The notes beneath the pieces were generated by a model that was not told where the DNA came from, made no database searches, and was given only the letters and a program-made list of their open reading frames with translations. From Paludibaculum fermentans (GTDB lineage: Bacteria > Acidobacteriota > Terriglobia > Bryobacterales > Bryobacteraceae), in assembly GCF_015277775.1 (NCBI RefSeq), contig NZ_CP063849.1, forward strand, positions 5,409,501-5,473,500: a stretch of DNA of 64,000 bases, in the 5' to 3' direction. A program made the position numbers and the translations under genes. Below are positions 9,087 to 17,317 of this stretch, in pieces. The stretch's first letter is position 1. Every line of letters starts with the position of its first letter.

Positions 9087-9827
9087 TCACTCCCGTTTGT
9101 AGAGCTTGCGCCGCAACAATCCCAGACCAACCAGCCCGCCGGCGAACAGCGCCATGCTGGAAGGCTCCGGCACGGAGGTAGGCGTGTTCACGTTGATGTT
9201 GAAGCTGTTCTCCATCGACAGGGTTTCCAGGTAGTTCATGCCGTACAACGTGACACCGAATACCAGGTTGAACGGGGATCCGACGGCAGAAAGATCCGGT
9301 GACGTAAACGGCCCAACCGCGAAGGAGCCGTAACTCCCCCTGAGGTTGCCGTACACCCCGACCTGCGAGTTGCCGAGGTAGGTGTACGCAAAATACGAGC
9401 CATTCAGTGATGAGCTATCGCCCAAAGTCGTCTCGTTGAAGCCTGGGAGGCCGAAATTCCCGTCGAGACTCACCGTGAACACTCCGGGATTGGTGAGACC
9501 GCTCAGGTACGCCGCAATGGTGACCTCTCCGCATCCGGCATCGTTTTGGCAGCTGATGCTCAGGTTGGACATCTTGATCGAGCTGCCTTTTTGGGTGATC
9601 GACGGTCCACTGATGTAGAACGGCGAAACATCCCATTCCGAAGCCACGAAATCAAGGTTGCCAGACTGAGACTGACCCGAGCCATACACGCCCGAGCCAT
9701 AGACAACCACGTTGGCGGAGACGGCGCTAGCCGCGGATGGGCCGACCAGGACCATGAACGCGAGGACGGTCATGAGCCCAAAGTAAAGAAACGCGACGGG
9801 TGTATTGACCCGTTTCCTGTGCTGCAT
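9087..9827 (-). CDS. PEP-CTERM sorting-domain exported protein (paralogue 2)
   Basis: 246 residues with the same plan as the protein at 6575-7312: N-terminal LAFMVLVGPSAASAVSANV, a Cys pair in SISCQNDAGCGEV, SFNINVN before the tail, and a C-terminal VPEPSSMALFAGG-LVGLGLLRRK PEP-CTERM signal for exosortase sorting. The ATG at 9827 is chosen because ggaggag lies 8 bases upstream; the in-frame GTG at 9836 overlaps that ribosome site. A CRP/FNR-like inverted repeat lies about 110 bases upstream (9939-9954). The two paralogues flank a GT-C-like membrane protein, which suggests a duplicated surface-protein unit. The middle region matches no domain I recognise. Confidence 0.9.
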   Translation of the reverse strand: MQHRKRVNTPVAFLYFGLMTVLAFMVLVGPSAASAVSANVVVYGSGVYGSGQSQSGNLDFVASEWDVSPFYISGPSITQKGSSIKMSNLSISCQNDAGCGEVTIAAYLSGLTNPGVFTVSLDGNFGLPGFNETTLGDSSSLNGSYFAYTYLGNSQVGVYGNLRGSYGSFAVGPFTSPDLSAVGSPFNLVFGVTLYGMNYLETLSMENSFNINVNTPTSVPEPSSMALFAGGLVGLGLLRRKLYKRE

Positions 9828-9938
9828 TGTGAACACTCCTCCAAATCTTCGGTCGGATCAGAATACAGCTAATGTAGAGCACCGTCAATGACTAACCCGT
9901 CTAGAATCAACGATACACGCTGGTCAGGCACATTTAGC

Positions 9939-9954
9939 GGTGACAAACGTCACA
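9939..9954. promoter_or_regulatory. CRP/FNR-like inverted repeat upstream of PEP-CTERM paralogue 2
   Basis: GGTGA-N6-TCACA, one mismatch from the classical TGTGA-N6-TCACA half-site arrangement, 112 bases upstream of the ATG at 9827 and 20 bases after the preceding hydrolase stop. The position suits an activator or repressor of the PEP-CTERM gene. The regulator is not identified here. Confidence 0.35.
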
Positions 9955-9974
9955 CGCCACAACCAGTGGTGTAC

Positions 9975-10742
9975 CTATAGCAGGCCTGACCGGAGTGTGG
10001 AGCTGATGACACGGAACTCGAGCGCCTCCGGGTCAATCAGCTCCGAGTGGCCGGTGGCAGGCAGGGTGATGAGGCGCGCATCGTCGCCGGCCTTGCGGGC
10101 GGCGGCTTCGTAGCGCTTGGAGATTTCCAGCGGTACCACGTCATCCTTGATGCCGTGGATCAGGCGGGTGAAGACCTTGATGGGCACACGCTCTATGGGC
10201 GAGCAGCGGGCATAGCGGTCCGGATGCTTTCCTGGATCTCCGCCCATCAGTTCCCCCACAACGCCATTATTCAGCTTCAACTCGAAGCCGCGGCGGAGGT
10301 CGGCGACTCCAGCGAGACTCAGCACCATCCGCAGGGGCGCGACCTTCTCGCCGGCCAACCAAAGGGCCAGGTGCCCGCCGGCGGAGTGGCCGGCCACACC
10401 CAGCCGCTTGGGGTCGAGGTTGTACTTACCCAGGTTTTTCGCGAGAAAGGCAGCTCCGGCGCGAACGTCATCGAAGGTACCAGGCCAGCCGCCGCCCGCC
10501 TGCCCGATGCGCCGGTATTCCAGATTGAAGCAGGCGACGCCCTCCATCGCGAGCGCCTTGCACAGAGGGGCCGCATGCTTCAGGTCAAAAGCAGCGCGCC
10601 AGAAGCCGCCGTGGAGGAAGATGATCGTCGGGTGGGGACCGGTCGCGCGCGGCAGATACAGCTCGCCAAACTGGTTCGGATCCTGGCCGTAGGCGATGCG
10701 GGCATCGGCATCGGGTGCGGGTTTGGACAGGGCACTCTGCAT
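9975..10742 (-). CDS. Alpha/beta hydrolase (carboxylesterase / kynurenine formamidase-like)
   Basis: A 255-residue alpha/beta-hydrolase. Seen: oxyanion motif HGGFW at about residue 45, nucleophile elbow GHSAGGH, an acidic residue region IKDDVVPLEIS and a C-terminal catalytic His in LPATGHSELIDP. The HGGxW plus GHSAGG pattern is typical of the esterase/arylformamidase branch. It has no signal peptide, so it is likely cytoplasmic. It starts 21 bases after ispF and is the last gene of the 13113-to-9975 minus-strand run. The substrate cannot be read from sequence. Confidence 0.85.
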   Translation of the reverse strand: MQSALSKPAPDADARIAYGQDPNQFGELYLPRATGPHPTIIFLHGGFWRAAFDLKHAAPLCKALAMEGVACFNLEYRRIGQAGGGWPGTFDDVRAGAAFLAKNLGKYNLDPKRLGVAGHSAGGHLALWLAGEKVAPLRMVLSLAGVADLRRGFELKLNNGVVGELMGGDPGKHPDRYARCSPIERVPIKVFTRLIHGIKDDVVPLEISKRYEAAARKAGDDARLITLPATGHSELIDPEALEFRVISSTLRSGLL

Positions 10743-10763
10743 ACTTTGCAGCCTCGACGCGGA

Positions 10764-11246
10764 TCAGGCGGGTTTGTAGAGCAACACCGCAGCCTGCGCT
10801 TCGCCGGATTTGCCTTCGCCAACGGGCCCAACCTTCTCGGCGGTCTTGAACTTCACCGAGACACGGTCGACAGGCAGTCCCAGCGCGACAGCCAGGCTTT
10901 CCCGAATGGGCAGGCGGAAGTCCTTCAGCCGTGGCCGCTGCAGGATCACAGTGGAGTCGACATTGGAGATGGTGTAGCCCAATTCCCGAGCCAGGGTGAC
11001 CGCGTGCCTCAGGAAGACCAATGAGTCGCAGCCCTTCCAGCGCGGATCTGTATCCGGAAAGTGCATCCCGATATCCCCCAGCGCCAAAGCACCCAACAGT
11101 GCGTCCGTGATCGCATGCGAAAGCACATCGGCGTCCGAGTGGCCGTCCAGGCCAAACTCGCAGGGGATTGTGACGCCCCCCAGAATCAGTGGCCGCCCGA
11201 CGGCAATGCGGTGGTTGTCCCAGCCCAGGCCGGTGCGGATATCCAT
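10764..11246 (-). CDS. ispF: 2-C-methyl-D-erythritol 2,4-cyclodiphosphate synthase
   Basis: 160 residues, the usual IspF length. It converts CDP-methylerythritol 2-phosphate to the 2,4-cyclodiphosphate in the non-mevalonate isoprenoid pathway. Seen: the metal-binding GWDNHRI (Asp-x-His) near the N-terminus, ILGGVTIPCEFGLDGHSDADVLSHAITDALLGA split across the usual signature, IGMHFPDTDP and the late SVKFKTAEKVGPVG. Its ATG overlaps the ispD stop by one base (TGATG), so the two are translationally coupled and supply consecutive-pathway enzymes. Confidence 0.97.
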   Translation of the reverse strand: MDIRTGLGWDNHRIAVGRPLILGGVTIPCEFGLDGHSDADVLSHAITDALLGALALGDIGMHFPDTDPRWKGCDSLVFLRHAVTLARELGYTISNVDSTVILQRPRLKDFRLPIRESLAVALGLPVDRVSVKFKTAEKVGPVGEGKSGEAQAAVLLYKPA

Positions 11247-11968
11247 CAGTTCTGGACCTTCCGCTTTTCCTCGGCCAGGAACAAGCGGGCTAACTCGATG
11301 TCGGAGGGGCGGGTGATCTTGATGTTCCGGTCGCTGCCTGGAACCACTGTGACTTCGACGCTTTCCAGCCGCTCGACCAGGCTGGATTCGTCAGTGCCGA
11401 CGAACTGGTCCTCGCGCGCCTTCCGGAAGGCTTCGCGAAGGAGTGCGGCACGGAAGACCTGGGGCGTCTGGGCCAGCACCAGGCGGTCGCGGTTCAAAGT
11501 TCCGCGCACCACATGCCGCTGGACCTGCTTCACGGTGTCCACAGGCACGATCCCGACAATGGCCGCTCCGGTCTCGGCAGCCTGCTGGATCACCTGCACG
11601 ATGGTTTCAGAGTCGATGAACGGACGGACGGCGTCGTGGACCGCGATGATGTCGACATCGGGATCCAAAGCCGCCAGCGCGTTCTCGACGGAGTTCTGCC
11701 GGGATTCTCCGCCCTCCACGCAGCGCACGGGTTTGGCGAAGGTCTCCTGGCTCAGCAACTCCGCGGCGAGTTCGAGATCGGCTCCTCGCAGCGCTATCAG
11801 GACTTCCGTCACCAGCGGGCAGGCGACGAACTTGCGCACGGTATGCAGCAGAATCGGCGCGCCTTCCAGCGACATGAACTGCTTCTTATTGGTGCCCGTA
11901 TGTTCGGCGGACTGGCTCTTCATGCGAGTGCCGAGTCCGGCGGCGGGTAGAATCACGGAGACTTTCAT
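11246..11968 (-). CDS. ispD: 2-C-methyl-D-erythritol 4-phosphate cytidylyltransferase
   Basis: 240 residues. It transfers CMP from CTP to methylerythritol 4-phosphate in isoprenoid precursor synthesis. Seen: N-terminal nucleotide-binding ILPAAGLGTRM and KKQFMSLEGAPIL, GGESRQNSVENAL, VHDAVRPFI and the C-terminal KITRPSDIELARLF. These are the canonical IspD motifs. It follows the PIN/TRAM gene by 56 bases and overlaps ispF by one base. Confidence 0.97.
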   Translation of the reverse strand: MKVSVILPAAGLGTRMKSQSAEHTGTNKKQFMSLEGAPILLHTVRKFVACPLVTEVLIALRGADLELAAELLSQETFAKPVRCVEGGESRQNSVENALAALDPDVDIIAVHDAVRPFIDSETIVQVIQQAAETGAAIVGIVPVDTVKQVQRHVVRGTLNRDRLVLAQTPQVFRAALLREAFRKAREDQFVGTDESSLVERLESVEVTVVPGSDRNIKITRPSDIELARLFLAEEKRKVQN

Positions 11969-12024
11969 CTTGTCTGGCTCTTGGTCGATTCAATTTTCAC
12001 TTGGCGGCCACGAGGCCGGCCGTC

Positions 12025-13113
12025 TCAGGGTTGCGGATGCGCGGGGAGGGCCGACTTCTCCTGACCCGACTCACTGGCACGGCCACGATCCGAGGGCATG
12101 CTCTTCTCGTGTACGTGGTGTACCCTCTCATCGAAGCGGCCAAAGATCATTTTGCCGGCCTGCGTCTGCAAAACGCTGGTCACGGAAATATCGATGGTCT
12201 TCGAGATCAGGCGTTTGGCGTTGTCCACCACCACCATCGTACCGTCATCCAGATAGGCCACGCCCTGGTTGTATTCCTTCCCTTCCTTAAGGATGAATAC
12301 ACGCATGATCTCGCCTGGCAGGACGATGGGCTTGAGGGCGTTCGCCAGTTCATTGATGTTGAGCACCTCAACTCCATGCAGTTGAGCCACTTTGTTGAGG
12401 TTGAAGTCGTTGGTGATGATCTTGCAGTCGTAAATCTTGCCCAGCTCGATCAGCTTCAGGTCGACTTCGCGGATGTGCGGAAAATCGTCTTCCAGCAGTT
12501 GGACGTTCAGATTGGCCATCTTCTGGACACGCTGCAGGACGTCCAGGCCTCGGCGTCCGCGGTTGCGCTTCATGGAGTCGGCGGAATCCGCCACCAACTG
12601 GAGCTCCCGCAGGACGAACTGCGGGACGACGAGAGTCCCGTCGAGAAAGCCTGTCTCAGCGATATCGGCGATGCGGCCATCAATGATCACGCTGGTATCG
12701 AGGATCTTAAAGGATTGCTTTTGAGCCTTTTCGCCGCCGAACAAACCGCCCAGGGCCGACAGGTTGAGCATGTCGCCTTTGGTCGCGCCGACAATGAGGC
12801 CCACATATGACATCAGAAGCAGGATTAGAAGTTGAAGGAACGGAACCGTTCCTTTGCTGCCCGGCAGGGCCCAGGCAATGATAAGCGACACGAGGAATGC
12901 GCCGACGATCCCCAGGACTGAGCCCACGGCCGCCCCGATCAACCGTTTCAGACTAACCTGCTTAAGCCGCACCTCGAAGAGAACAATCAGGATCCCTAAG
13001 ATAATGCCGACACCGGCGGCGAATGGAGAGGTTAGACCAAAGGGCTGAAGGAACCAGGCCGCAGCTGTCAGGATGAGCACGAACAGCGCCCTGATCAGCA
13101 ACAAGTCATTCAC
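12025..13113 (-). CDS. Membrane-anchored PIN/TRAM domain protein (YacL-like)
   Basis: 362 residues. Four transmembrane helices occupy about residues 1-125. They are followed by a PIN-type nuclease domain opening with ILDTSVIIDGRIADI, with further acidic residues in NRGRRGLDVL and KIITNDFNLNKVA, then a C-terminal TRAM-like RNA-binding strand set (GVAYLDDGTMVVVDNAKRL). YacL-like proteins commonly sit next to ispD/ispF in other phyla, as here. The start is a GTG at 13113 with gaggag 6 bases upstream. The PIN acidic cluster looks intact, so ribonuclease activity is plausible, but the substrates of this family are poorly known. Confidence 0.92.
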   Translation of the reverse strand: MNDLLLIRALFVLILTAAAWFLQPFGLTSPFAAGVGIILGILIVLFEVRLKQVSLKRLIGAAVGSVLGIVGAFLVSLIIAWALPGSKGTVPFLQLLILLLMSYVGLIVGATKGDMLNLSALGGLFGGEKAQKQSFKILDTSVIIDGRIADIAETGFLDGTLVVPQFVLRELQLVADSADSMKRNRGRRGLDVLQRVQKMANLNVQLLEDDFPHIREVDLKLIELGKIYDCKIITNDFNLNKVAQLHGVEVLNINELANALKPIVLPGEIMRVFILKEGKEYNQGVAYLDDGTMVVVDNAKRLISKTIDISVTSVLQTQAGKMIFGRFDERVHHVHEKSMPSDRGRASESGQEKSALPAHPQP

Positions 13114-13262
13114 CGGATTCTCCTCAACTCACACTAAATTCCAGCAGGGGAACCCGATCATGATAGAGCGGACCCCCATCGCGGAATGAGTATACCACCA
13201 GCCCAACTCGGAGATTGGTACCACGTCAAGGACTAGGGGTAAGGGGACGACTGGAAAGACGG

Positions 13263-13295
13263 AACGGGCGCGCCAGACTAGCCGGCGCGCCCGTT
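13263..13295 (-). terminator. Intrinsic terminator after the RRM protein gene
   Basis: A perfect 12-bp stem AACGGGCGCGCC / GGCGCGCCCGTT with a 9-base loop, 25 bases downstream of the stop of the RNA-binding protein gene at 13321 (minus strand). The minus-strand flank after the stem is only mildly U-rich. Confidence 0.75.
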
Positions 13296-13320
13296 CGTGT
13301 TTGAGTTAAGAAAATGAAGT

Positions 13321-13770
13321 CTAGAGAGCCTTTGCCAACTCTTCGGCAAAAGCGCTTTGAGGGCCATTCGGGCGGCGGTGCTTCTTGCCACCGCGGCGAT
13401 TCCGGTCACGCTCGCCACCTGGGGCTTGAACGGCAGCGGAAACGGAAGCAGCGGGAGCAGAGGAAGAAGGGGAAGCGGTATGCCCGATGGGCCCACCGGG
13501 GCGCACAGCGCCCTTGGGGCGCGGCGGTTGAGCGGGATTTGCCCGCAGAAGGCGGTCTTCAAGAGGCGCGCGATCGAAACGCCGGATGATTGAATTCATC
13601 TCTTCGTCGTTCGGCGCTTCAATGAACGCAAAGCCTTTGGATTCCTGAGTCTCCGGATTGCGGATGACTTTCACGGAATCGGCCACCAAGTTGTCCGCTG
13701 TCAGCCACGCCTTGATATCATCGGCAGTGACCCAGACCGGAAGGTTACCGAGAAAAACGGTCGAACTCAT
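13321..13770 (-). CDS. RRM-domain RNA-binding protein
   Basis: 149 residues. One RNA recognition motif fills residues 1-80: RNP2 VFLGNLP at residue 5 and RNP1 KGFAFIEA near residue 45. A Pro/Ala/Ser-rich linker leads to a basic tail (RDRNRRGGKKHRRPNG). Bacterial single-RRM proteins bind RNA in the cytoplasm and are often linked to cold or stress response; the basic tail would add non-specific RNA affinity. It is monocistronic, between hairpins at 13263 and 13860. Confidence 0.92.
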   Translation of the reverse strand: MSSTVFLGNLPVWVTADDIKAWLTADNLVADSVKVIRNPETQESKGFAFIEAPNDEEMNSIIRRFDRAPLEDRLLRANPAQPPRPKGAVRPGGPIGHTASPSSSAPAASVSAAVQAPGGERDRNRRGGKKHRRPNGPQSAFAEELAKAL

Positions 13771-13859
13771 CGAGTTGGGAAGTTAGCTCCGTCGGGGATT
13801 GGGACTGGTTCGAGAGGAAGTGCAGTCCATGAGGCACTTACATGTTATCACGCACAAAT

Positions 13860-13890
13860 ATGGGCGGCAATGCGAGCCGCCCATTTTTTT
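13860..13890. terminator. Hairpin with a 7-T tract between serA and the RRM gene
   Basis: Stem ATGGGCGGC / GCCGCCCAT (9 bp) with a 7-base loop, followed on the plus strand by seven T. Both flanking genes are on the minus strand, where the stem is preceded by seven A and followed by ATATTT. It can end the serA transcript (stop at 13931), but the better U-tract points the other way. Confidence 0.65.
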
Positions 13891-13930
13891 GAAACGAATT
13901 GTGTGGAAGTGGCGTCTTCCGCCAGTTGGC

Positions 13931-15523
13931 CTAGTCGCCGGGCTGCACGGTCACGGCCAGGCGAACGGCGGGATTGGTCCGCAACTCGTCCAGCACGGCC
14001 TCTCCTGGCGCGGAGTCCACCTCCACCAGCGCTACCGCGATCAGCGGCTGGCCTGGGGCAGTGGGCTTATCCTGGCGGCCCAGCGAGAAATTGGCGATGT
14101 TCACTGAGTTGCGGCCCAGGACAGTGCCCACGTGGCCGATGACACCGGGCACGTCGTCATTCCTCATGTAGATGAGCTGCCCGGCTAGCGTACTCTCCAC
14201 CCGGATCCCATCCACCGACAGCAGACGCGGCTTGTCCAGGATGATGCTGCCTGAAACGGAGGTCACGCCCTGGTCAGTGTCGATTTCGACCAGCACGGAG
14301 TCCTCACCGATCGAACGCGGCTGGTGCGACTCGCTCACCGTCAGGTTGCGTTGTGCCGCCACCTGCATGGAGTTGACGAGATTCACCCGGTTCGAAAGCC
14401 CGCGGCTGAGCACGCCGGCCAGCGCGGCGTTCCGCACCAGATTCGTGTTCATCTCCGCGATCCGGCCGAAGTAAGTGACCCGGACGCCTTTGGGATGCCC
14501 CGTGGAGACGTATGCCGCGAACTTACCCAGGCGCTCCGCCAGGGTGATGGAGCCGCCAATCGCCTTATACTGCTCCGGCGTCACGGCGGGCATGTTCACT
14601 GCGTTGATCGCTACTCCATTCTGGAGGTACTCGACCAACTGCTCGACAATGCGGATGCCCACAATCTCCTGAGCTTCCTCTGTCGAGCCGGCGATGTGCG
14701 GCGTGGCGATCAGGTTGTCGCACTGCAGCAGCGGATGATCGGCGGGCAGCGGCTCCGGCTCGAACACGTCGAGTCCGGCGCCGGCCACCTTCTTCGAAAC
14801 CAGGGCCTCGCAGAGCGCGTTCTGGTCGACAAGTTCGCCGCGGGCACAGTTGATGATGCGGACGCCATCCTTCATGCGCGCGATGGTGGCGGCGTTGATC
14901 ATGCCCCGGGTCTCCGGAGTGACGGCCAGGTGCAGGCTGATGTAGTCGGAGTTGGACAGCAACTCGTCCAGGCTCACCAGTTCGACACCCAGGTGGGCCG
15001 CGGTAGCGGGATTGACGTACGGATCGGAGGCGACAATGCGCATCTCGAAGCCGCGCGCCCGCCGCACCACTTCCTGCCCGATGTTCCCCAGCCCCACGAC
15101 CCCCAGGGTCTTACCCCGCAGCTCGTTGCCCAGGAACTTCTTCTTCTCCCACTTTCCGGCCCGGGTGGACGCCGTGGCCGCGGGCACCATGCGCGCCAGC
15201 CCCAGCATCATGGCCAGGGTGTGCTCGGCCACCGAAACGGCGTTGCCGCCCGGCGTATTCATGACGAGGACGCCAGCAGCCGTGGCGGCCGGCAGGTCCA
15301 CATTGTCGACTCCGACTCCGGCGCGCGCCACCACGCGCAGCTTCGGAGCCTTCGCCAGGGTGTCTCCCTTCACCTTGACGGCACTACGCACCAGCAATGC
15401 GTCGCAATCGGCCAGGTGGGGTTCGTATTCTTTCGGGTTCGAGACGACGATGTCCCAACTAGACTGCTTCTGGAGCAGGGCGATCGCTGCGGGCGACAGG
15501 GGTTCAGCGACGAGGATCTTCAT
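13931..15523 (-). CDS. serA: D-3-phosphoglycerate dehydrogenase
   Basis: 530 residues, the long (type 1) form. It oxidises 3-phosphoglycerate with NAD, the first step of serine synthesis. Seen: the NAD-binding Rossmann motif GVVGLGNIGQEV near residue 145, the RGELVDQNAL region, the catalytic pair ending in TPHIAGSTEEAQ, an intervening substrate-binding domain, and a C-terminal ACT domain (DDVPGVIGHVGTVLGRNSVN). The ACT domain points to feedback by serine. It starts 3 bases after the stop of a class V aminotransferase, so both are one operon; that partner probably supplies the next pathway step. Confidence 0.97.
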   Translation of the reverse strand: MKILVAEPLSPAAIALLQKQSSWDIVVSNPKEYEPHLADCDALLVRSAVKVKGDTLAKAPKLRVVARAGVGVDNVDLPAATAAGVLVMNTPGGNAVSVAEHTLAMMLGLARMVPAATASTRAGKWEKKKFLGNELRGKTLGVVGLGNIGQEVVRRARGFEMRIVASDPYVNPATAAHLGVELVSLDELLSNSDYISLHLAVTPETRGMINAATIARMKDGVRIINCARGELVDQNALCEALVSKKVAGAGLDVFEPEPLPADHPLLQCDNLIATPHIAGSTEEAQEIVGIRIVEQLVEYLQNGVAINAVNMPAVTPEQYKAIGGSITLAERLGKFAAYVSTGHPKGVRVTYFGRIAEMNTNLVRNAALAGVLSRGLSNRVNLVNSMQVAAQRNLTVSESHQPRSIGEDSVLVEIDTDQGVTSVSGSIILDKPRLLSVDGIRVESTLAGQLIYMRNDDVPGVIGHVGTVLGRNSVNIANFSLGRQDKPTAPGQPLIAVALVEVDSAPGEAVLDELRTNPAVRLAVTVQPGD

Positions 15524-15526
15524 CGA

Positions 15527-16702
15527 CTACTTCACCGCCGCTACTTCTTTGGCGGACACTGCTTCGGCGTAGACGCGCTGCACAGCGGCCACACCCTTGC
15601 CGAACTCCACGGGAATGCCCTTCGAGTGCAGGATGATTTCGAGCTCGGCGACCATGGCGAACAGGTCGGGGAAGTCGAAGTAGCCCAGGTGCGCGATACG
15701 GAAGATCTGCCCCTTCATCGTGCCCTGGCCGTTGGCGATGACGGAACCGAACTGGTTGCGGAAGCCCTTGACGATGTCGCTGGAATCCATCCCCTTGGGC
15801 GCCTTGATGGCGGTCACGGAGGACGATGGCGCGTCGGGCGCGAACAGTTCGAGCCCCAGCTCGAGAGCGGCGGCGCGGGTAGCCTTGGCCAGCAACTGGG
15901 CGTTCTCGACCAGCTTGTCCATGCCGAGTTCCTTGATGTACTTCAGCGCTTCGGCCAAAGCGAGGATGTGGCTGACGTTCGGCGTCCAGGCGCTTTCGCC
16001 CTTATCCGCCATCTTCTTCTCCTTCTTGAGGTCGAAGTAGAGGCGCGGCAGCTTGGCGGACGCGCTCTGCGCCCACGCCTTGGCGCTGACGCTGATGAAT
16101 GCCAGGCCGGGCGGGATCATGAACGCCTTCTGCGAACCGCCCACCACGATGTCGAGGCCCCAGCCGTCGATGTCGAGCGGCATCGTACCCAGGCCGGTGA
16201 TCGCGTCGACGATGCACAGGGCGCCGGTCTTCTTCGTGATCTCGCCGATCGCTTTGACGTCGTGCGCCGCGCCGGTGGAGGTTTCCGAGGCCTGGAAGAG
16301 AACGCCCTTGGTGTCCGGATTCTCGTTCAGGGCCGCTTCCACGGCGGCCGGAGCGACCACGGAACCGTATTCCGCCATCAGGACTACCGCGTTCAGGCGG
16401 AAGGCCTTGGCCAGCTCCACCCAGCGTTCGCCGAACTTGCCGGCGCAGCAGATGACGACCTTGTCGCCTTCGCTGAAGAAGTTGGTAATGGACGCTTCCA
16501 GGGCACCCGTGCCGGAAGACACGGTAATGAGAACGTCGCCCTGGGTCCCGAAGACTTCCTTCAAATCACGCAGCACTGTGGGGTACAGCTTGATGAAGTC
16601 CTGGGTACGATGGTGAATGTCGGACGCCATCATAGCGTGCAAAGCGCGCGGCAACAAGGGCGTCGGGCCTGGCGTCAGGAGTCGCTGTTTCTTGATATAC
16701 AT
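15527..16702 (-). CDS. Class V aminotransferase (alanine-glyoxylate / serine-pyruvate / phosphoserine type)
   Basis: 391 residues of the PLP-dependent class V fold. Seen: N-terminal LLTPGPTPLLPRALHAM, SSGTGALEASI, ETSTGAAHDVKAI, the VDAITGLGTMPLD aspartate that holds the PLP ring, and the Schiff-base lysine in VVGGSQKAFM. Sequence alone fits alanine-glyoxylate or serine-pyruvate aminotransferases. The tight coupling to serA (3-base gap) suggests that here it converts 3-phosphohydroxypyruvate to phosphoserine in place of a classical SerC; that is inference from context. It is divergent from the YqeY gene with 44 bases between starts. Confidence 0.92.
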   Translation of the reverse strand: MYIKKQRLLTPGPTPLLPRALHAMMASDIHHRTQDFIKLYPTVLRDLKEVFGTQGDVLITVSSGTGALEASITNFFSEGDKVVICCAGKFGERWVELAKAFRLNAVVLMAEYGSVVAPAAVEAALNENPDTKGVLFQASETSTGAAHDVKAIGEITKKTGALCIVDAITGLGTMPLDIDGWGLDIVVGGSQKAFMIPPGLAFISVSAKAWAQSASAKLPRLYFDLKKEKKMADKGESAWTPNVSHILALAEALKYIKELGMDKLVENAQLLAKATRAAALELGLELFAPDAPSSSVTAIKAPKGMDSSDIVKGFRNQFGSVIANGQGTMKGQIFRIAHLGYFDFPDLFAMVAELEIILHSKGIPVEFGKGVAAVQRVYAEAVSAKEVAAVK

Positions 16703-16746
16703 GGCTGTGGGAAAATAAACGGGAAGTAGGACTCAGGATATCAAAT

Positions 16747-17193
16747 ATGCCGCTCCTCGATCAGTTGCAGAAGGATATGGCGACCGCCATGAAAGCACGG
16801 GAGGAAGCGCGGCTCAGCGCTATCCGGATGGTGAAGGCGGCCCTCATGAAGGAGAAAGTCGACTCCATGAAGGAGCTCGACGAAGCCGCCGAAATGAAGG
16901 TGCTGAACTCCCTCATCAAGCAGCGCCGCGACTCCGCGGAGATGTACCGCAAGGGCGGACGCCCTGAGCAGGCGGAGAAGGAAGAGACGGAACTGCGGCT
17001 CATCGAGAGCTACATGCCGGCCGGCGCCACTGAGGAAGAGGTGGATGCCGCCATTGCCGCCGCCGTCGCTGAAACCGGCGCCACCACCGCGAAACAGATG
17101 GGCCAGGTGATGACGGCCGCCAAAGCCAAACTGGCGGGCAAACGCGTGGACGGCAAGTCGATGAGCGACAAGATCCGCGCCAAACTCAGCTGA
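16747..17193 (+). CDS. GatB/YqeY domain-containing protein
   Basis: 148 residues, the standard length for stand-alone YqeY. Seen: N-terminal LLDQLQKDMATAMKAREEARLSAIRM split by the usual charge pattern, helical middle RKGGRPEQAEKEETEL and C-terminal KQMGQVMTAAKAKLAGKRVDG. The domain is shared with the tail of GatB, where it contacts tRNA; the free protein has no settled function. An agga Shine-Dalgarno lies 8 bases before the ATG. A terminator follows at 17225. Confidence 0.93.
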   Translation: MPLLDQLQKDMATAMKAREEARLSAIRMVKAALMKEKVDSMKELDEAAEMKVLNSLIKQRRDSAEMYRKGGRPEQAEKEETELRLIESYMPAGATEEEVDAAIAAAVAETGATTAKQMGQVMTAAKAKLAGKRVDGKSMSDKIRAKLS

Positions 17194-17224
17194 GCCAGAT
17201 CACCCAAGGCGAGACGCTCAACCC

Positions 17225-17263
17225 AAAAAGAGCCCGGCGCGTACTGTCCGCACCGGGCTTTTT
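17225..17263 (+). terminator. Intrinsic terminator after the YqeY gene
   Basis: Stem AGCCCGG / CCGGGCT, extended by A5/T5 with a two-base bulge, then a T-tract. It starts 31 bases after the YqeY stop and precedes the convergent ferredoxin gene. Confidence 0.85.
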
Positions 17264-17317
17264 GGAGTAACACACACTGGGTGCCCGGCAGGCGGGCAGA
17301 TCTCTCAGGCCGGCAGC

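Noticed and set aside
14324-16729. 801-codon open frame antisense to serA and the aminotransferase gene
   Set aside because: His/Arg/Gln-rich shadow of two well-supported genes; no ribosome site.
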